Assembly: GCA_021774965.1 (NCBI GenBank)
Contig: JAJFIL010000148.1
Span: 1 to 35,553 of the forward strand
DNA length: 35,553 nt
Direction of reading: 5' to 3'
Source of the DNA: Alphaproteobacteria bacterium
GTDB taxonomy: Bacteria > Pseudomonadota > Alphaproteobacteria > JAJFIK01
Positions 14,362 through 23,309 of the stretch are shown one piece after another (positions within the stretch are counted from its first letter, which is position 1; every line of letters begins with the position of its first letter). The notes beneath the pieces were generated by a model that saw only the letters and a list, made by a program, of their open reading frames with translations, was not told the origin of the DNA and ran no database searches. The translations under genes and the position numbers were made by a program.

Positions 14362-15600
14362 TTAGGCTCCCAACTCATTGCGCTGCCGGATCAGATGCGG
14401 CGGCAATTCTTTATAGACATCATCAAACATGGTGCTGAGGGGCGGTTTGGAACCGCTGGAAAGTGTGCCATAGGATTCAGCTTCCTTGAGAGAAGCATGA
14501 ACCAGCTCTGTCAGCTCGCCTTGCATTTGTGTGTGGCGATCCTCGGACCATTCACCCATGACAATCAGGTGCTGTTTCAGGCGTTCAATGGGATCGCCCA
14601 GAGGCCAGCTCTGATAATCTTCCTTTGGTCTGTACCGGGATGGATCATCACTGGTGGAGTGCGCGCCGCCGCGATAGGTCACAGCCTCAATGAAGGTTGC
14701 TCCACCGCCATTGCGGGCCCGTTCCGCAGCCCAGCTTGTGGCCGCGTGCATCGCCAGGAAATCGTTGCCGTCGACGCGCAATGCAGGCAGGCCATAGCCA
14801 ATACCGCGGGCGGCAAAGGTGGTTTGATCCCCGCCGGCAATGCCTTGGAACGACGAAATGGCCCATTGGTTGTTGACCAGGTTCAGGATCACGGGTGCGC
14901 GGTAAACGCTTGCCAGTGTCATGGCCACGTGGAAATCACCTTCCGCGCTGGAGCCTTCACCAATCCAGCTGGCGGCGATGGAGCTTTCGCCTTTGTACGC
15001 AGACGCCATAGCCCAGCCCACGGCTTGGGGGAACTGGGTGCACAGGTTGCCGGAAATGGAAAAGAAGTTGCCTTCGCGCCAGGTGTAATGCACCGGCAGC
15101 TGACGGCCCTTCAGATTATCCCGCTCGTTGGACATGCAATGGCTGGCCATATCCACCATGTTCCGTCCACGGACGAACAACAAGCCCTGTTGGCGGTAGG
15201 ACGGGAACAATGTGTCCTCAGGCATCAGCGCCATGCCTTGAGCGACCGCAACGGCTTCTTCGCCCATGCTGGTCATATAAAATGACATCTTGCCCTGGCG
15301 GTGCATACGCAACATCCGCGCATCATAGGTCCGGGTCAGAACCATGTGGCGCAGACCTTCCCGCAAGGTTTCAGGATCCAGTTTCGGATCCCACTCACCT
15401 TGGGGTTTGCCCTCATCATCCAGCACGCGGATCAGATCAAAAGAAAGATCATGGATCTCGTGGGGATCAACAAAAGGATCAGGCCGACGGGCGGCGCCTG
15501 CTTCCGACAATCTCATATTGCTGAAGTCGGGCGCGTCGCCGGGCCGGGTTTGCGGGGCCGGAACATGAAGTTTGTTCTTGGCAAAGTCCATTTTTACCAT
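14362..15600 (-). CDS. bkdA1: Branched-chain 2-oxoacid dehydrogenase E1 alpha
   Basis: This 412-residue protein is the E1 alpha subunit. It begins decarboxylation of branched-chain 2-oxoacids using thiamine diphosphate. Evidence includes the long N-terminal extension typical of the bacterial branched-chain type, FYMTSMGEEA, the TPP/Mg motif beginning GEGSSAEGDFH and ending NNQWAIS, and the loop TYRGGAHSTSDDPSRYR with its phosphorylation-loop-like serines. The first ATG (15598-15600) is used; a second in-frame ATG lies three codons later and both have weak Shine-Dalgarno sites. It is the first gene of the bkd operon. No Lrp-type BkdR regulator and no E3 (lpd) gene are seen nearby, so E3 must be supplied from elsewhere. 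Confidence 0.93.
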   Translation of the reverse strand: MVKMDFAKNKLHVPAPQTRPGDAPDFSNMRLSEAGAARRPDPFVDPHEIHDLSFDLIRVLDDEGKPQGEWDPKLDPETLREGLRHMVLTRTYDARMLRMHRQGKMSFYMTSMGEEAVAVAQGMALMPEDTLFPSYRQQGLLFVRGRNMVDMASHCMSNERDNLKGRQLPVHYTWREGNFFSISGNLCTQFPQAVGWAMASAYKGESSIAASWIGEGSSAEGDFHVAMTLASVYRAPVILNLVNNQWAISSFQGIAGGDQTTFAARGIGYGLPALRVDGNDFLAMHAATSWAAERARNGGGATFIEAVTYRGGAHSTSDDPSRYRPKEDYQSWPLGDPIERLKQHLIVMGEWSEDRHTQMQGELTELVHASLKEAESYGTLSSGSKPPLSTMFDDVYKELPPHLIRQRNELGA

Positions 15601-15916
15601 TGGATCTCACACTGCTGTCTTCGATGAAAACGGCTGGTCTCACGGACCGCCTGCAGGCGCCATTCTGGGCCCACAAATTCGCTTGGCTCAGGATATACGT
15701 GGCCCATTCCGTTAGGGCTACAGCCAAATCAAGCTTCGCCATAATGCCAAAAACCTTTTTCTGAGATTGTTTTATCCGTTCAATTTTCGCCTGGAATGGG
15801 TAATTTTCCAATTGCTGCACCTGCGAGATGTAAAGTGGCGAAAGCACTGATTCTTGCTTAATTTCCGCCAACCATGAGCGATTTAGGGAGGTGAGGGGGT
15901 CTTTATTTGATCTCAC
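15479..15916 (-). CDS. Uncertain small ORF upstream of bkd
   Basis: This is an open frame of 145 codons from a GTG start. A very good Shine-Dalgarno (gaggagg) lies 6 nt before the GTG. The first 80 or so residues have a protein-like, helix-prone composition (for example WLAEIKQESVL and LDLAVALTEWATYI), but I recognise no family. The last 40 codons overlap the start of E1alpha in another frame and look random. Third-position GC is clearly lower than in the neighbouring genes, which argues against it. It could be a real small gene, a leader ORF of bkd, or chance. It fills most of the 377-base gap 15601-15977, in which I see no other gene. Confidence 0.25.
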   Translation of the reverse strand: MRSNKDPLTSLNRSWLAEIKQESVLSPLYISQVQQLENYPFQAKIERIKQSQKKVFGIMAKLDLAVALTEWATYILSQANLWAQNGACRRSVRPAVFIEDSSVRSNGKNGLCQEQTSCSGPANPARRRARLQQYEIVGSRRRPSA

Positions 15917-15977
15917 TCCTGTCCTCCTCTATGACGCGCGCATAGAAGGCGTCTCAGCCATTCGCTAGGATTGTTTT

Positions 15978-17375
15978 ATGGACCTGACCAAGAGCTACTT
16001 TTTCTGCGGTATCGGCGGCAGCGGCATGCTGCCCCTGGCCATGATTCTACGCGCCAAGGGCCTGAAAGTGGAAGGATCGGACCGGGCGTTGGATCAGGGG
16101 CGTTCGACGGATAAATTCGATTATCTGCGCGCCAACGGCATTGTGCTTTACCCTCAGGATGGCAGCGGGTTGACCAGCGGCGATCAGATACTGGTGGCCT
16201 CCGCTGCCGTGGAAGATACTGTGCCGGATGTGGCCGCAGCCCTTGAACATGATTGCAAGCGCATCACCCGCGCAGATCTTCTCGCGGACCTGTTCAATAG
16301 CTCGGATGCCAGCATTGCCATCGGCGGCACGTCCGGTAAATCCACCACCACGGGCATGATTGGATGGATTTTGCATTATGCAGGGCTTGCCCCCACGGTG
16401 GTGAACGGCGCGGTGATGAAGAATTTTGTCTCTGATGACGCACCCTTTGCCAGTGCCGTGTTGGGATCAGGGAAAAGTTTTGTCAGCGAGGTGGATGAAA
16501 GCGATGGCTCGATCGCCTTGTTTACTGCCACCATCCCCGTGCTCAACAACATCTCCCATGATCATAAAACCATGGAAGAGTTGCGCCAGCTATTTGGTGA
16601 TTTTGTCTCTAAAGCTGAAACAGCCGTGCTCAACTTGGATGATGCTGAGGTGGTCGCCCTGGCAAAGAAGACCTTCATCCTGAACTCTATTTGCTACGGC
16701 ATCGAAAACGAAGTCGCGGACCTGATCGCAAATAATATCACGCCGACCCAGCGCGGCGTGGACTTCACGGTGCTTGATTTTCCAGAAAATGAGACGGTTC
16801 AGGTCCAGCTGGCGATGCCGGGTCGGCACAATGTCTCCAACGCGCTTGCCGCTATGGCTGCCGCTCAAGCAGCGGGGGTGCCCCTTGAACAATCGGCTGC
16901 GGCTCTGAATAAATTTGCAGGCATCAAGCGGCGCACCGAGGTCGTCGGCACGGCCAACGACATCACCGTGATCGATGACTTTGGTCATAACCCGGACAAG
17001 ATCGCAGCCACCATGAGTGCGCTTCATGCTTTCCCGGGACGCCTGCTGGTGATGTTTCAGCCTCATGGGTTTGGGCCGTTGCGCCTGATGCGCGAGGCGT
17101 TTGTGGAGTGCTTTGCAAGGAACCTTGGGGCAGAGGATGTGCTCCTCATGCCTGATCCGGTGTACTTTGGCGGCACGACGGATCGCAGTGTCAGTAGCAA
17201 GGACATCATCGCGGATCTGGCGGCTATAGGCCGCACGGGATATGCCTTTGAAACACGTGATGAATGCGGCGCAAAGCTGATAGAGTGGACCAAGCCCGGC
17301 GACCGCATTGTGATCATGGGCGCACGGGACGATACGCTTTCGGATTTTGCGGCCGAATTACTGGCGCGATTATAG
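15978..17375 (+). CDS. MurC/Mpl-like Mur ligase
   Basis: This 465-residue ATP-dependent ligase belongs to the MurC/Mpl group, which joins amino acids or peptides to UDP-N-acetylmuramate. The N-terminal UDP-binding domain starts with GIGGSGM (about 12-18). The P-loop is GGTSGKST (116-123, K121) where MurC has GTHGKT. The Mur signature EVDESDGS, NISHDH, the central domain ending at DDFGHNP, and FQPHGFGPLRL follow. The length fits MurC/Mpl (about 450-490). The gene has agga 7 nt before the ATG and is not in a division/cell-wall cluster, so it is more likely a recycling or paralogous ligase than the essential MurC. The exact substrate cannot be read. It is followed by trhO after 6 bases. Confidence 0.8.
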   Translation: MDLTKSYFFCGIGGSGMLPLAMILRAKGLKVEGSDRALDQGRSTDKFDYLRANGIVLYPQDGSGLTSGDQILVASAAVEDTVPDVAAALEHDCKRITRADLLADLFNSSDASIAIGGTSGKSTTTGMIGWILHYAGLAPTVVNGAVMKNFVSDDAPFASAVLGSGKSFVSEVDESDGSIALFTATIPVLNNISHDHKTMEELRQLFGDFVSKAETAVLNLDDAEVVALAKKTFILNSICYGIENEVADLIANNITPTQRGVDFTVLDFPENETVQVQLAMPGRHNVSNALAAMAAAQAAGVPLEQSAAALNKFAGIKRRTEVVGTANDITVIDDFGHNPDKIAATMSALHAFPGRLLVMFQPHGFGPLRLMREAFVECFARNLGAEDVLLMPDPVYFGGTTDRSVSSKDIIADLAAIGRTGYAFETRDECGAKLIEWTKPGDRIVIMGARDDTLSDFAAELLARL

Positions 17376-17381
17376 TGAGAG

Positions 17382-18311
17382 ATGAAGATGACGCTGACAG
17401 TTGTTGCTGCTCTTTATAAATTCGTGACCCAGCCGGATTTCGCCGATAGGCGTCAGCCGCTGCTGGACGCTTGCGTGAACGCCGACGTGAAAGGCACATT
17501 GCTGCTGGCCTCTGAAGGTATCAATGGCACCATCGCGGGCAGCCGCAAAGGCATCGATGCGGTGCTTGCTCATATCCGAAGCCTGCCGGGCTGCGCGGAC
17601 CTTGAGCACAAGGAAAGTCACGCCGAGGGAAATCCTTTCCTGCGCATGAAGGTCCGGCTCAAGAAAGAGATTGTCACTATGGGTGTGCCGGGTACCGACC
17701 CGCTGGCCATCGTTGGCACGTACGTTGCGCCGGAAGACTGGAATGAATTGATCAGCGCGCCGGACGTGATCACCATCGATACGCGCAACGATTATGAAGT
17801 CAAAATCGGCACCTTCGAAGGAGCTATCGATCCCAAGACCACAACATTCCGCGAATTTCCCGCATGGTTTCGGGAGTTCCGCAAAGAGCACGCCAACACC
17901 CGTGTTGCCATGTATTGCACCGGCGGCATTCGTTGCGAGAAATCAACAGCGTTCCTGAAGAACGAAGGCATAGATGAAGTCTATCATCTGCAAGGCGGCA
18001 TCCTGAAATACTTGGAAACCATTCCTAAAGAAGAAAGTCTGTGGCGGGGGGAATGTTTCGTCTTTGATCAGCGGGTTTCCGTGGGGCACGGATTGGAACT
18101 GGGCTCTTACGATCAATGCCATGCCTGCCGCATGCCTATCAGCGATGAGGACAAGGCTTCGGAATATTATGAGGTCGGCGTCTCATGCCCCCATTGCCAT
18201 GACAGTCATAGCAAAGAGCAAATGCACCGCTTTACAGAACGCCAGAAGCAAATGGAACTGGCTGAGCAACGCGGGCAAGCTCACCTCGGCGAGAGCCAAA
18301 AGAAAAGCTGA
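17382..18311 (+). CDS. trhO: tRNA uridine(34) hydroxylase, rhodanese family
   Basis: This 309-residue protein matches TrhO (formerly YceA), a rhodanese-like enzyme that makes 5-hydroxyuridine at tRNA position 34 using oxygen. It has the N-terminal acylphosphatase-like domain ([10 protein letters not shown]), a rhodanese domain with DTRNDYE, and the active-site loop [10 protein letters not shown] with catalytic C179. The C-terminal region has paired cysteines (CHACRMP and CPHCHD) that could bind zinc. An alternative ATG two codons in fits the gagag ribosome site equally well. The gene lies between the Mur ligase and the GST-like gene with 6-base gaps, so the three are probably co-transcribed. 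Confidence 0.92.
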   Translation: MKMTLTVVAALYKFVTQPDFADRRQPLLDACVNADVKGTLLLASEGINGTIAGSRKGIDAVLAHIRSLPGCADLEHKESHAEGNPFLRMKVRLKKEIVTMGVPGTDPLAIVGTYVAPEDWNELISAPDVITIDTRNDYEVKIGTFEGAIDPKTTTFREFPAWFREFRKEHANTRVAMYCTGGIRCEKSTAFLKNEGIDEVYHLQGGILKYLETIPKEESLWRGECFVFDQRVSVGHGLELGSYDQCHACRMPISDEDKASEYYEVGVSCPHCHDSHSKEQMHRFTERQKQMELAEQRGQAHLGESQKKS

Positions 18312-18317
18312 GGTCTG

Positions 18318-18968
18318 ATGACCGAGACCCTGCCCATCCTCTATTCCTTCCGCCGCTGCCCCTATGCTATGCGGGCGCGGATGGCGCTGAAGGTAAGCGG
18401 GCAGGCCGTGGAGCTTCGCGAAGTGGTTCTTCGCAACAAGCCCGAGGCCATGATCGAAGCTTCCCCAAAGGCCACAGTGCCAGTAATGATGCTGCCGGAT
18501 AGTAACGTACTAGAGGAAAGCCTCGACATCATGCTCTGGGCCCTTGAACGAAATGATCCAGATCATTGGTTTGTTCCAACTCACGGGAGCCGTGATGAAA
18601 TGCTGGCGCTGATTGAGGAGATCGACGGCCCGTTCAAAACTCATCTAGACCGCTATAAGTATGACACGCGGCTAGAGGAGGCGACACCCGAGCTGGATCG
18701 TGCGGCAGCGTTCAAGATCCTTGCAGAGTTAGCAAAGCGCTTGGAAACGCACCCCTATTTGTTTGGTGAACGCCTATCTCTTGGCGATGCGGCGGTCTTT
18801 CCCTTTGTGCGGCAGTTCGCCAACGTGAACCGTGTGAATTTCGAGGCCTCTGCTCCCAAGCCGATTGTCGACTGGCTGGACAGATGCCTTGGTACAGACC
18901 TCTTTGGCAGCGTGATGGAAAAATACGCCCCTTGGGTGCCGGGTGAGCCGGGTATCAGCTTTCCCTAA
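18318..18968 (+). CDS. Glutathione S-transferase-like protein
   Basis: This 216-residue protein has a thioredoxin-fold N-terminal domain starting LYSFRRCPYAMRARMAL, with C14 in a glutaredoxin-like CPY position, then ATVPVMML (cis-Pro) and LEESLDIM for glutathione binding. The C-terminal half is the all-helical GST domain, including LFGERLSLGDAAVFPFVRQF. It is likely a cytosolic glutathione-dependent transferase or thiol reductase; the substrate is unknown. It is the last gene of the Mur ligase-trhO-GST cluster. Past its stop, an inverted repeat (ttgaag 19008-19013, cttcaa 19023-19028) could form a weak hairpin before fhs. Confidence 0.88.
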   Translation: MTETLPILYSFRRCPYAMRARMALKVSGQAVELREVVLRNKPEAMIEASPKATVPVMMLPDSNVLEESLDIMLWALERNDPDHWFVPTHGSRDEMLALIEEIDGPFKTHLDRYKYDTRLEEATPELDRAAAFKILAELAKRLETHPYLFGERLSLGDAAVFPFVRQFANVNRVNFEASAPKPIVDWLDRCLGTDLFGSVMEKYAPWVPGEPGISFP

Positions 18969-19089
18969 TCTTCACCCGAACCTGTCACAAGAATTGCGGC
19001 GCGCGAGTTGAAGGCATAGGCTCTTCAAAAGGCCATCGAATTACCTGACCCCGCATCAAAAGCAGGCAGGTTCCGGGAGAGACAGACCA

Positions 19090-20760
19090 ATGAAATCAGA
19101 TATTGAAATCGCGCGCGCGGCAGATCCAAAGCCCATTATGGAAATTGCGGCAGGCCTGAACATTCCTGAAGATCACGTCATTCAATATGGCCGACACAAG
19201 GCCAAGATTTCCCTGGATCACATAAATGACCTGAACGGTCGCCCTGATGGCAAATTGATCCTGGTCACCGCCATCTCGCCCACAGCGGCAGGGGAAGGCA
19301 AGACCACCACAACGGTGGGCCTTGGGGATGCCATGAACCGCATTGGCAAGAAGACCACCATCTGTCTGCGGGAGCCGTCGCTGGGCCCCTGCTTTGGCAT
19401 GAAGGGCGGCGCTGCGGGCGGCGGCATGGCGCAAGTCCTTCCTATGGAAGATATCAACCTGCATTTCACCGGTGACTTTCATGCTATTGGCGTTGCCAAT
19501 AATTTGCTCAGTGCCCTGATCGATAACCATGTCTATTGGGGGAATGAGCAGGAGTTTGACAGCCGTCGCATTACCTGGCGCCGGGTGGTGGACATGAACG
19601 ACCGCTCCTTGCGCCAGATCACGGTCTCCCTTGGCGGTGTAGCCAATGGTTTCCCGCGCGAGGGCGGTTTTGACATTGTGGTGGCCTCCGAAGTGATGGC
19701 GATCTTTTGTCTCGCTGAAAACCTGGAAGACCTTACGGAGCGTCTGGGCAACATTGTTGTGGGCTACACCCGAGAGAAAAAGGCCGTTCGCGCGCGTGAC
19801 ATCAATGCTCATGGCCCCATGGCGGTGCTGCTCAAAGATGCGTTTGCGCCGAACCTGGTGCAGACCCTGGAAGGCAATCCGGCACTGGTCCACGGGGGGC
19901 CGTTTGCCAATATCGCCCATGGCTGTAACTCCATGGTGGCGACCAAGACAGCGCTCAAGATGTCGGACTATGTCATCACCGAAGCAGGATTCGGCGCGGA
20001 TCTTGGAGCTGAGAAGTTCTTCAACATCAAATGCCGCAAGGGTGGGCTTAAGCCGGATGCGGCGGTGATTGTGGCGACCATCCGTGCCCTGAAGATGCAT
20101 GGGGGCGTGGCCAAATCGGATTTGAACAATGAAAATGTAGAAGCCGTACGCAAGGGCTGTGAAAACATGGCGCGCCACATTCGCAATATCAAAAGCTTCG
20201 GTGTGCCCGCCGTTGTGGGCATCAATCGCTTTACCGATGACACGGACGCGGAAATCGAAGTGGTTAAGCAAGTGGTTGCCAAACTGGGTGGTCAGGCCAT
20301 CACCTGTGATCATTGGGCGCGAGGCGGCGAGGGGGCCGAAGATCTGGCTCATGCGGTGTCCGAGATTGTCGACAATCAAACTGCACAATTCTCGCCCCTC
20401 TATGAAGATGAGATGCCCTTGTGGAACAAGATCGAGGAAGTGGCCACCCGCATCTATGGCGCTCGCGAGGTTCAGGCGGATAAAGCCGTCCGCAACCGGA
20501 TTAAAGATCTGCAACAAAGCGAGTTTGGACATTTGCCCATCTGCATGGCCAAGACGCAGTATTCATTTTCTACCGATCCCCAGCTTATGGGCGCTCCCAG
20601 CAATCACTCGCTGACGGTGCGCGAGGTGAGGCTCTCCGCCGGGGCAGAGTTCCTGGTGGTGATCTGCGGGGACATCATGACCATGCCGGGCCTGCCGCGT
20701 AAACCGGCAGCCAATAATATCCGCCTCAATGCAGAGGGTGAGGTTGAAGGGCTTTTTTAG
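19090..20760 (+). CDS. fhs: Formate-tetrahydrofolate ligase
   Basis: This 556-residue enzyme makes 10-formyltetrahydrofolate from formate, ATP and tetrahydrofolate in the cytoplasm, feeding purine and serine-glycine one-carbon pathways. The ATP-binding loop ([12 protein letters not shown], residues 64-75) is present. Further family strings are [57 protein letters not shown] and the C-terminal [10 protein letters not shown]. The length equals the family norm. A gggaga ribosome site precedes the ATG. It is monocistronic by appearance and converges with the acyl-CoA dehydrogenase gene on the minus strand, overlapping it by 4 bases at the stop codons. Confidence 0.97.
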   Translation: MKSDIEIARAADPKPIMEIAAGLNIPEDHVIQYGRHKAKISLDHINDLNGRPDGKLILVTAISPTAAGEGKTTTTVGLGDAMNRIGKKTTICLREPSLGPCFGMKGGAAGGGMAQVLPMEDINLHFTGDFHAIGVANNLLSALIDNHVYWGNEQEFDSRRITWRRVVDMNDRSLRQITVSLGGVANGFPREGGFDIVVASEVMAIFCLAENLEDLTERLGNIVVGYTREKKAVRARDINAHGPMAVLLKDAFAPNLVQTLEGNPALVHGGPFANIAHGCNSMVATKTALKMSDYVITEAGFGADLGAEKFFNIKCRKGGLKPDAAVIVATIRALKMHGGVAKSDLNNENVEAVRKGCENMARHIRNIKSFGVPAVVGINRFTDDTDAEIEVVKQVVAKLGGQAITCDHWARGGEGAEDLAHAVSEIVDNQTAQFSPLYEDEMPLWNKIEEVATRIYGAREVQADKAVRNRIKDLQQSEFGHLPICMAKTQYSFSTDPQLMGAPSNHSLTVREVRLSAGAEFLVVICGDIMTMPGLPRKPAANNIRLNAEGEVEGLF

Positions 20761-21896
20761 AATCCACTTACTCTGGCATAGCGATCAGCGTGATAGCGAT
20801 GATCGCCCAACAGCTCCTGCAAAACGCGGGAGCGCTTGAGGAAAAAGCCGATATCAAACTCGTCGGTCATGCCCATGCCGCCGTGCATTTGCACCGCTTC
20901 CAGGGTTGCTTCATTGACGGTAGCGCACGCCTTGGCCTTGGCGATGCTGGCCAGCAAGGTGAGATCTTCCGCGCCCGCGTCAATGGTCTGCAACGCTTTC
21001 AGGACCACGGACCGGGTCAGCTCAATCTCGCTGTATAGATGCGCGGCGCGATGTTGCAGAGCCTGATAGGTTCCAATGGCCTCGCCGAATTGTTTGCGCT
21101 CTTTCAAATATTCCAGCGTGCGCTCGAACGCTTCCTCAGCCACACCCAGCATTTCAGCTGCAAGACAGATGCGGGCTTTATCCAGCGCATGAGTTAAGGG
21201 CGCAAAGCCGCCATCAACTTCACCCAGCACATTGTCCTTGCTGACAGTGACGTTGTTGAATTCCACATTTGCGGAATTGTGGTGATCCAGATTGATCACC
21301 CGCTCGCAAAGAACGCCGCTCGCATCGCTATCCACGAGGAAAAGCGTGAGACCGTCGGTGTCCCCTGCTGCACCTGATGTACGCGCCGCGACAATGAACT
21401 TGTCCGCCACATGACCATCCACCACAAAGCTTTTCTGACCAGAGAGAACGAAGCTATCTCCATCGGCTTTGGCGATCATCGCGGTATTTTCCGGCGCATG
21501 CAGATGGCCTTCATCCAACGCCAAGGCCAGGATCAAGCTGCCGTCTACAATAGATGGGAACAGCGCTTCGGACTGAGACTTGTTGGCGGTGTCACTCAAA
21601 ACGGCCGTTGCCATAATCGCGGTGGACATGAAGGGGGAGGCGCTGAGATTGCGGCCCATTTCTTCGCACAGAATGCCTGCGCCCACATAGCCGAACCCAA
21701 GTCCGCCATTGTCTTCAGAAACAGCGATCCCAGCCCAGCCCATATCTGCCATGTCTTTCCAGACTTCAGGGGAAAATCCAGTGGCGTCATTGGTGTCGCG
21801 CAGGCGGCGCAGTTCGGCCACGGGCGCGCGGTCAGCAAGGAACGCCTTGGCGGCGTCTTTCAACATGTTTTGTTCTTCGTTGAGGATGAGAGCCAT
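20757..21896 (-). CDS. Acyl-CoA dehydrogenase, beta-type subunit (pair 1)
   Basis: This 379-residue protein is a member of the acyl-CoA dehydrogenase superfamily (FAD-dependent alpha,beta-desaturation of acyl-CoAs). It has the flavin-interface motif [14 protein letters not shown] and [13 protein letters not shown]. It lacks a glutamate at both usual catalytic positions: LDKARICLA replaces the ER helix and LLGDHR replaces the YEGT motif. This is the profile of the non-catalytic partner in alpha2-beta2 dehydrogenases such as the mycobacterial FadE pairs. It follows its longer partner on the same strand after 53 bases, and an agggat ribosome site precedes the ATG. Its 3' end overlaps fhs by 4 bases. 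The substrate is unknown. Confidence 0.9.
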   Translation of the reverse strand: MALILNEEQNMLKDAAKAFLADRAPVAELRRLRDTNDATGFSPEVWKDMADMGWAGIAVSEDNGGLGFGYVGAGILCEEMGRNLSASPFMSTAIMATAVLSDTANKSQSEALFPSIVDGSLILALALDEGHLHAPENTAMIAKADGDSFVLSGQKSFVVDGHVADKFIVAARTSGAAGDTDGLTLFLVDSDASGVLCERVINLDHHNSANVEFNNVTVSKDNVLGEVDGGFAPLTHALDKARICLAAEMLGVAEEAFERTLEYLKERKQFGEAIGTYQALQHRAAHLYSEIELTRSVVLKALQTIDAGAEDLTLLASIAKAKACATVNEATLEAVQMHGGMGMTDEFDIGFFLKRSRVLQELLGDHRYHADRYARVSGF

Positions 21897-21949
21897 GGCT
21901 CGATCCCTTTCATCTCTAATAATTTCGTAGCGGCGTTTTAGCTGGCCAC

Positions 21950-23134
21950 CTAACTGGGAAGCCCCAAAATGCGCTTGGCAATAATGTTCAGCTGCACTTC
22001 GGAAGTGCCGCCCTCAATGGAGTTCGCCTTGGTGCGGAGCCAGTGGCGGGCAAGATCGCCGCCGCCCACATTGTCGCCACCCCATTGAAGGCTTTCCGAG
22101 CCCATGACCGACATCATCAACTCATGCCTGTCCTTGTTCAGTTCCGTGCCGCGATACTTCAAGATCGATGAGACCGCGCCCAGGCCTTGCCCGGCCTTGG
22201 CTTCGTCCTTCACCCGTTCCATGGTCAGCATGAAGGCCGCACCATCGATTTCATGGCGCGCAATATCCGCCCGCAACAAGGCATCCTGAATGCCGCCGTC
22301 ACCCGTAGTGCGTTTTTCCGCAGCAATTTGCCCAAGGCTCTTGCGAGTGCCGCCATCGCCCATGCCGCCGATCATTTCGCGCTCGTGGGTCAACAAGTAT
22401 TTGGCAATGGTCCAGCCTTTGTTCAGCTCGCCGATTTGGTTTTCTTTCTCCGCTTTGACGTTGTCAAAGAAAGTCTCACAGAAGGGTGAATAGCCGGAGA
22501 TGAGCTGGATAGGCTTGGTGGAAACCCCTTCCGAGGCCATGTCAAAAAGAATAAAGCTGATGCCTTCATGCTTAGGTGCGTCGAAATCCGTCCGTACAAG
22601 GCAGAATATCCAATCGGCCTTATCGGCATAAGATGTCCAGACCTTTTGACCATTGATCAGAAAGTGATCGCCCTTGTCCTCGCATTTGGTGGCCAGGCTG
22701 GCGAGATCGGACCCTGCGTTGGGTTCTGAGTACCCTTGGCACCAACGAATTTCCCCGCGCACGATGGGCGGGATGAAGCGCTTCTTCTGATCCTCATTGG
22801 CAAATTTGAGCAATGCCGGGCCAAGCATGGAGATGCCAAAGCTTTGCAATGGATTGCGTGCTTTGATGGCGCGCATTTCCTCTTGCAAGATCTTGGCTTC
22901 TTCTTTGGAAAGCCCGCCGCCGCCGTATTCAGATGGCCAGGTTGGCGTGGTCCATCCGCGTGTCGCCATGGCGGTGACCCATTTCTTCTGGTCGTCAGAT
23001 TGAAAGCTCGCGTTGCGACCTCCCCAATAGACATCGTCTTCGCTGCGCAGCGGTTGGCGCATTGATGGCGGGCAGTTTTCTTTCAACCACGCACGGGTGT
23101 CCTTGCGGAAGGTTTCCAGATCGGTTTTGGACAT
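21950..23134 (-). CDS. Acyl-CoA dehydrogenase, alpha-type subunit (pair 1)
   Basis: This 394-residue acyl-CoA dehydrogenase has the substrate/FAD motif CQGYSEPNAGSDLASL, GQKVWTSYA, and the helix-G motif THEREM with E251 at the isovaleryl/long-chain-type catalytic position. It also has SIEGGTSEVQLNII, so a glutamate is present at the second possible site as well. It lacks the R-K-Q-F-G flavin motif. With the downstream beta-type protein it probably forms a heterotetramer. A strong aaggag site lies 9 nt before the ATG. It is divergent from the pair-2 operon across a 175-base gap, which suggests shared control. Confidence 0.92.
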   Translation of the reverse strand: MSKTDLETFRKDTRAWLKENCPPSMRQPLRSEDDVYWGGRNASFQSDDQKKWVTAMATRGWTTPTWPSEYGGGGLSKEEAKILQEEMRAIKARNPLQSFGISMLGPALLKFANEDQKKRFIPPIVRGEIRWCQGYSEPNAGSDLASLATKCEDKGDHFLINGQKVWTSYADKADWIFCLVRTDFDAPKHEGISFILFDMASEGVSTKPIQLISGYSPFCETFFDNVKAEKENQIGELNKGWTIAKYLLTHEREMIGGMGDGGTRKSLGQIAAEKRTTGDGGIQDALLRADIARHEIDGAAFMLTMERVKDEAKAGQGLGAVSSILKYRGTELNKDRHELMMSVMGSESLQWGGDNVGGGDLARHWLRTKANSIEGGTSEVQLNIIAKRILGLPS

Positions 23135-23309
23135 GGAAAAGGGCTCCTTAAAAGATGCGAATTCTTCGGAAGGCCTTATACACCTTTATCGCGGCGAATA
23201 TCAAAAGTGGGCATGACGTTGCGGCATGTGTCGCATTGGCGATTGATCTTTGTGAGGGCAGGTCTAATCTACTTCCCAAGCGCCATCCGCCAACGAATAG
23301 GCCCGTCTC
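23135..23309. promoter_or_regulatory. Divergent promoter region of the catabolic island
   Basis: This gap separates the minus-strand pair-1 dehydrogenases from the long plus-strand operon and must drive both. An imperfect palindrome, TGCGGCAT/GTGTCGCA at 23220-23235 (6 of 8 arm positions match), lies near its middle and is a candidate operator. I cannot assign the regulator; no regulator gene occurs in the window. Confidence 0.35.

Noticed and set aside
14350-15285. Plus-strand open frame of 311 codons opposite E1alpha
   Set aside because: It is fully covered by the conserved E1alpha gene on the other strand; the translation has no recognisable motif.
19008-19028. Inverted repeat before fhs as terminator or riboswitch
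   Set aside because: It is only a 6-bp stem with a 9-base loop and no T-run, and nothing resembles a known folate or glycine riboswitch core.
19096-20532. Long open frame antisense to fhs (478 codons)
   Set aside because: The plus strand is unmistakably fhs at full family length. The antisense translation is His/Arg rich with no family motif and is explained by codon bias of the GC-rich gene.
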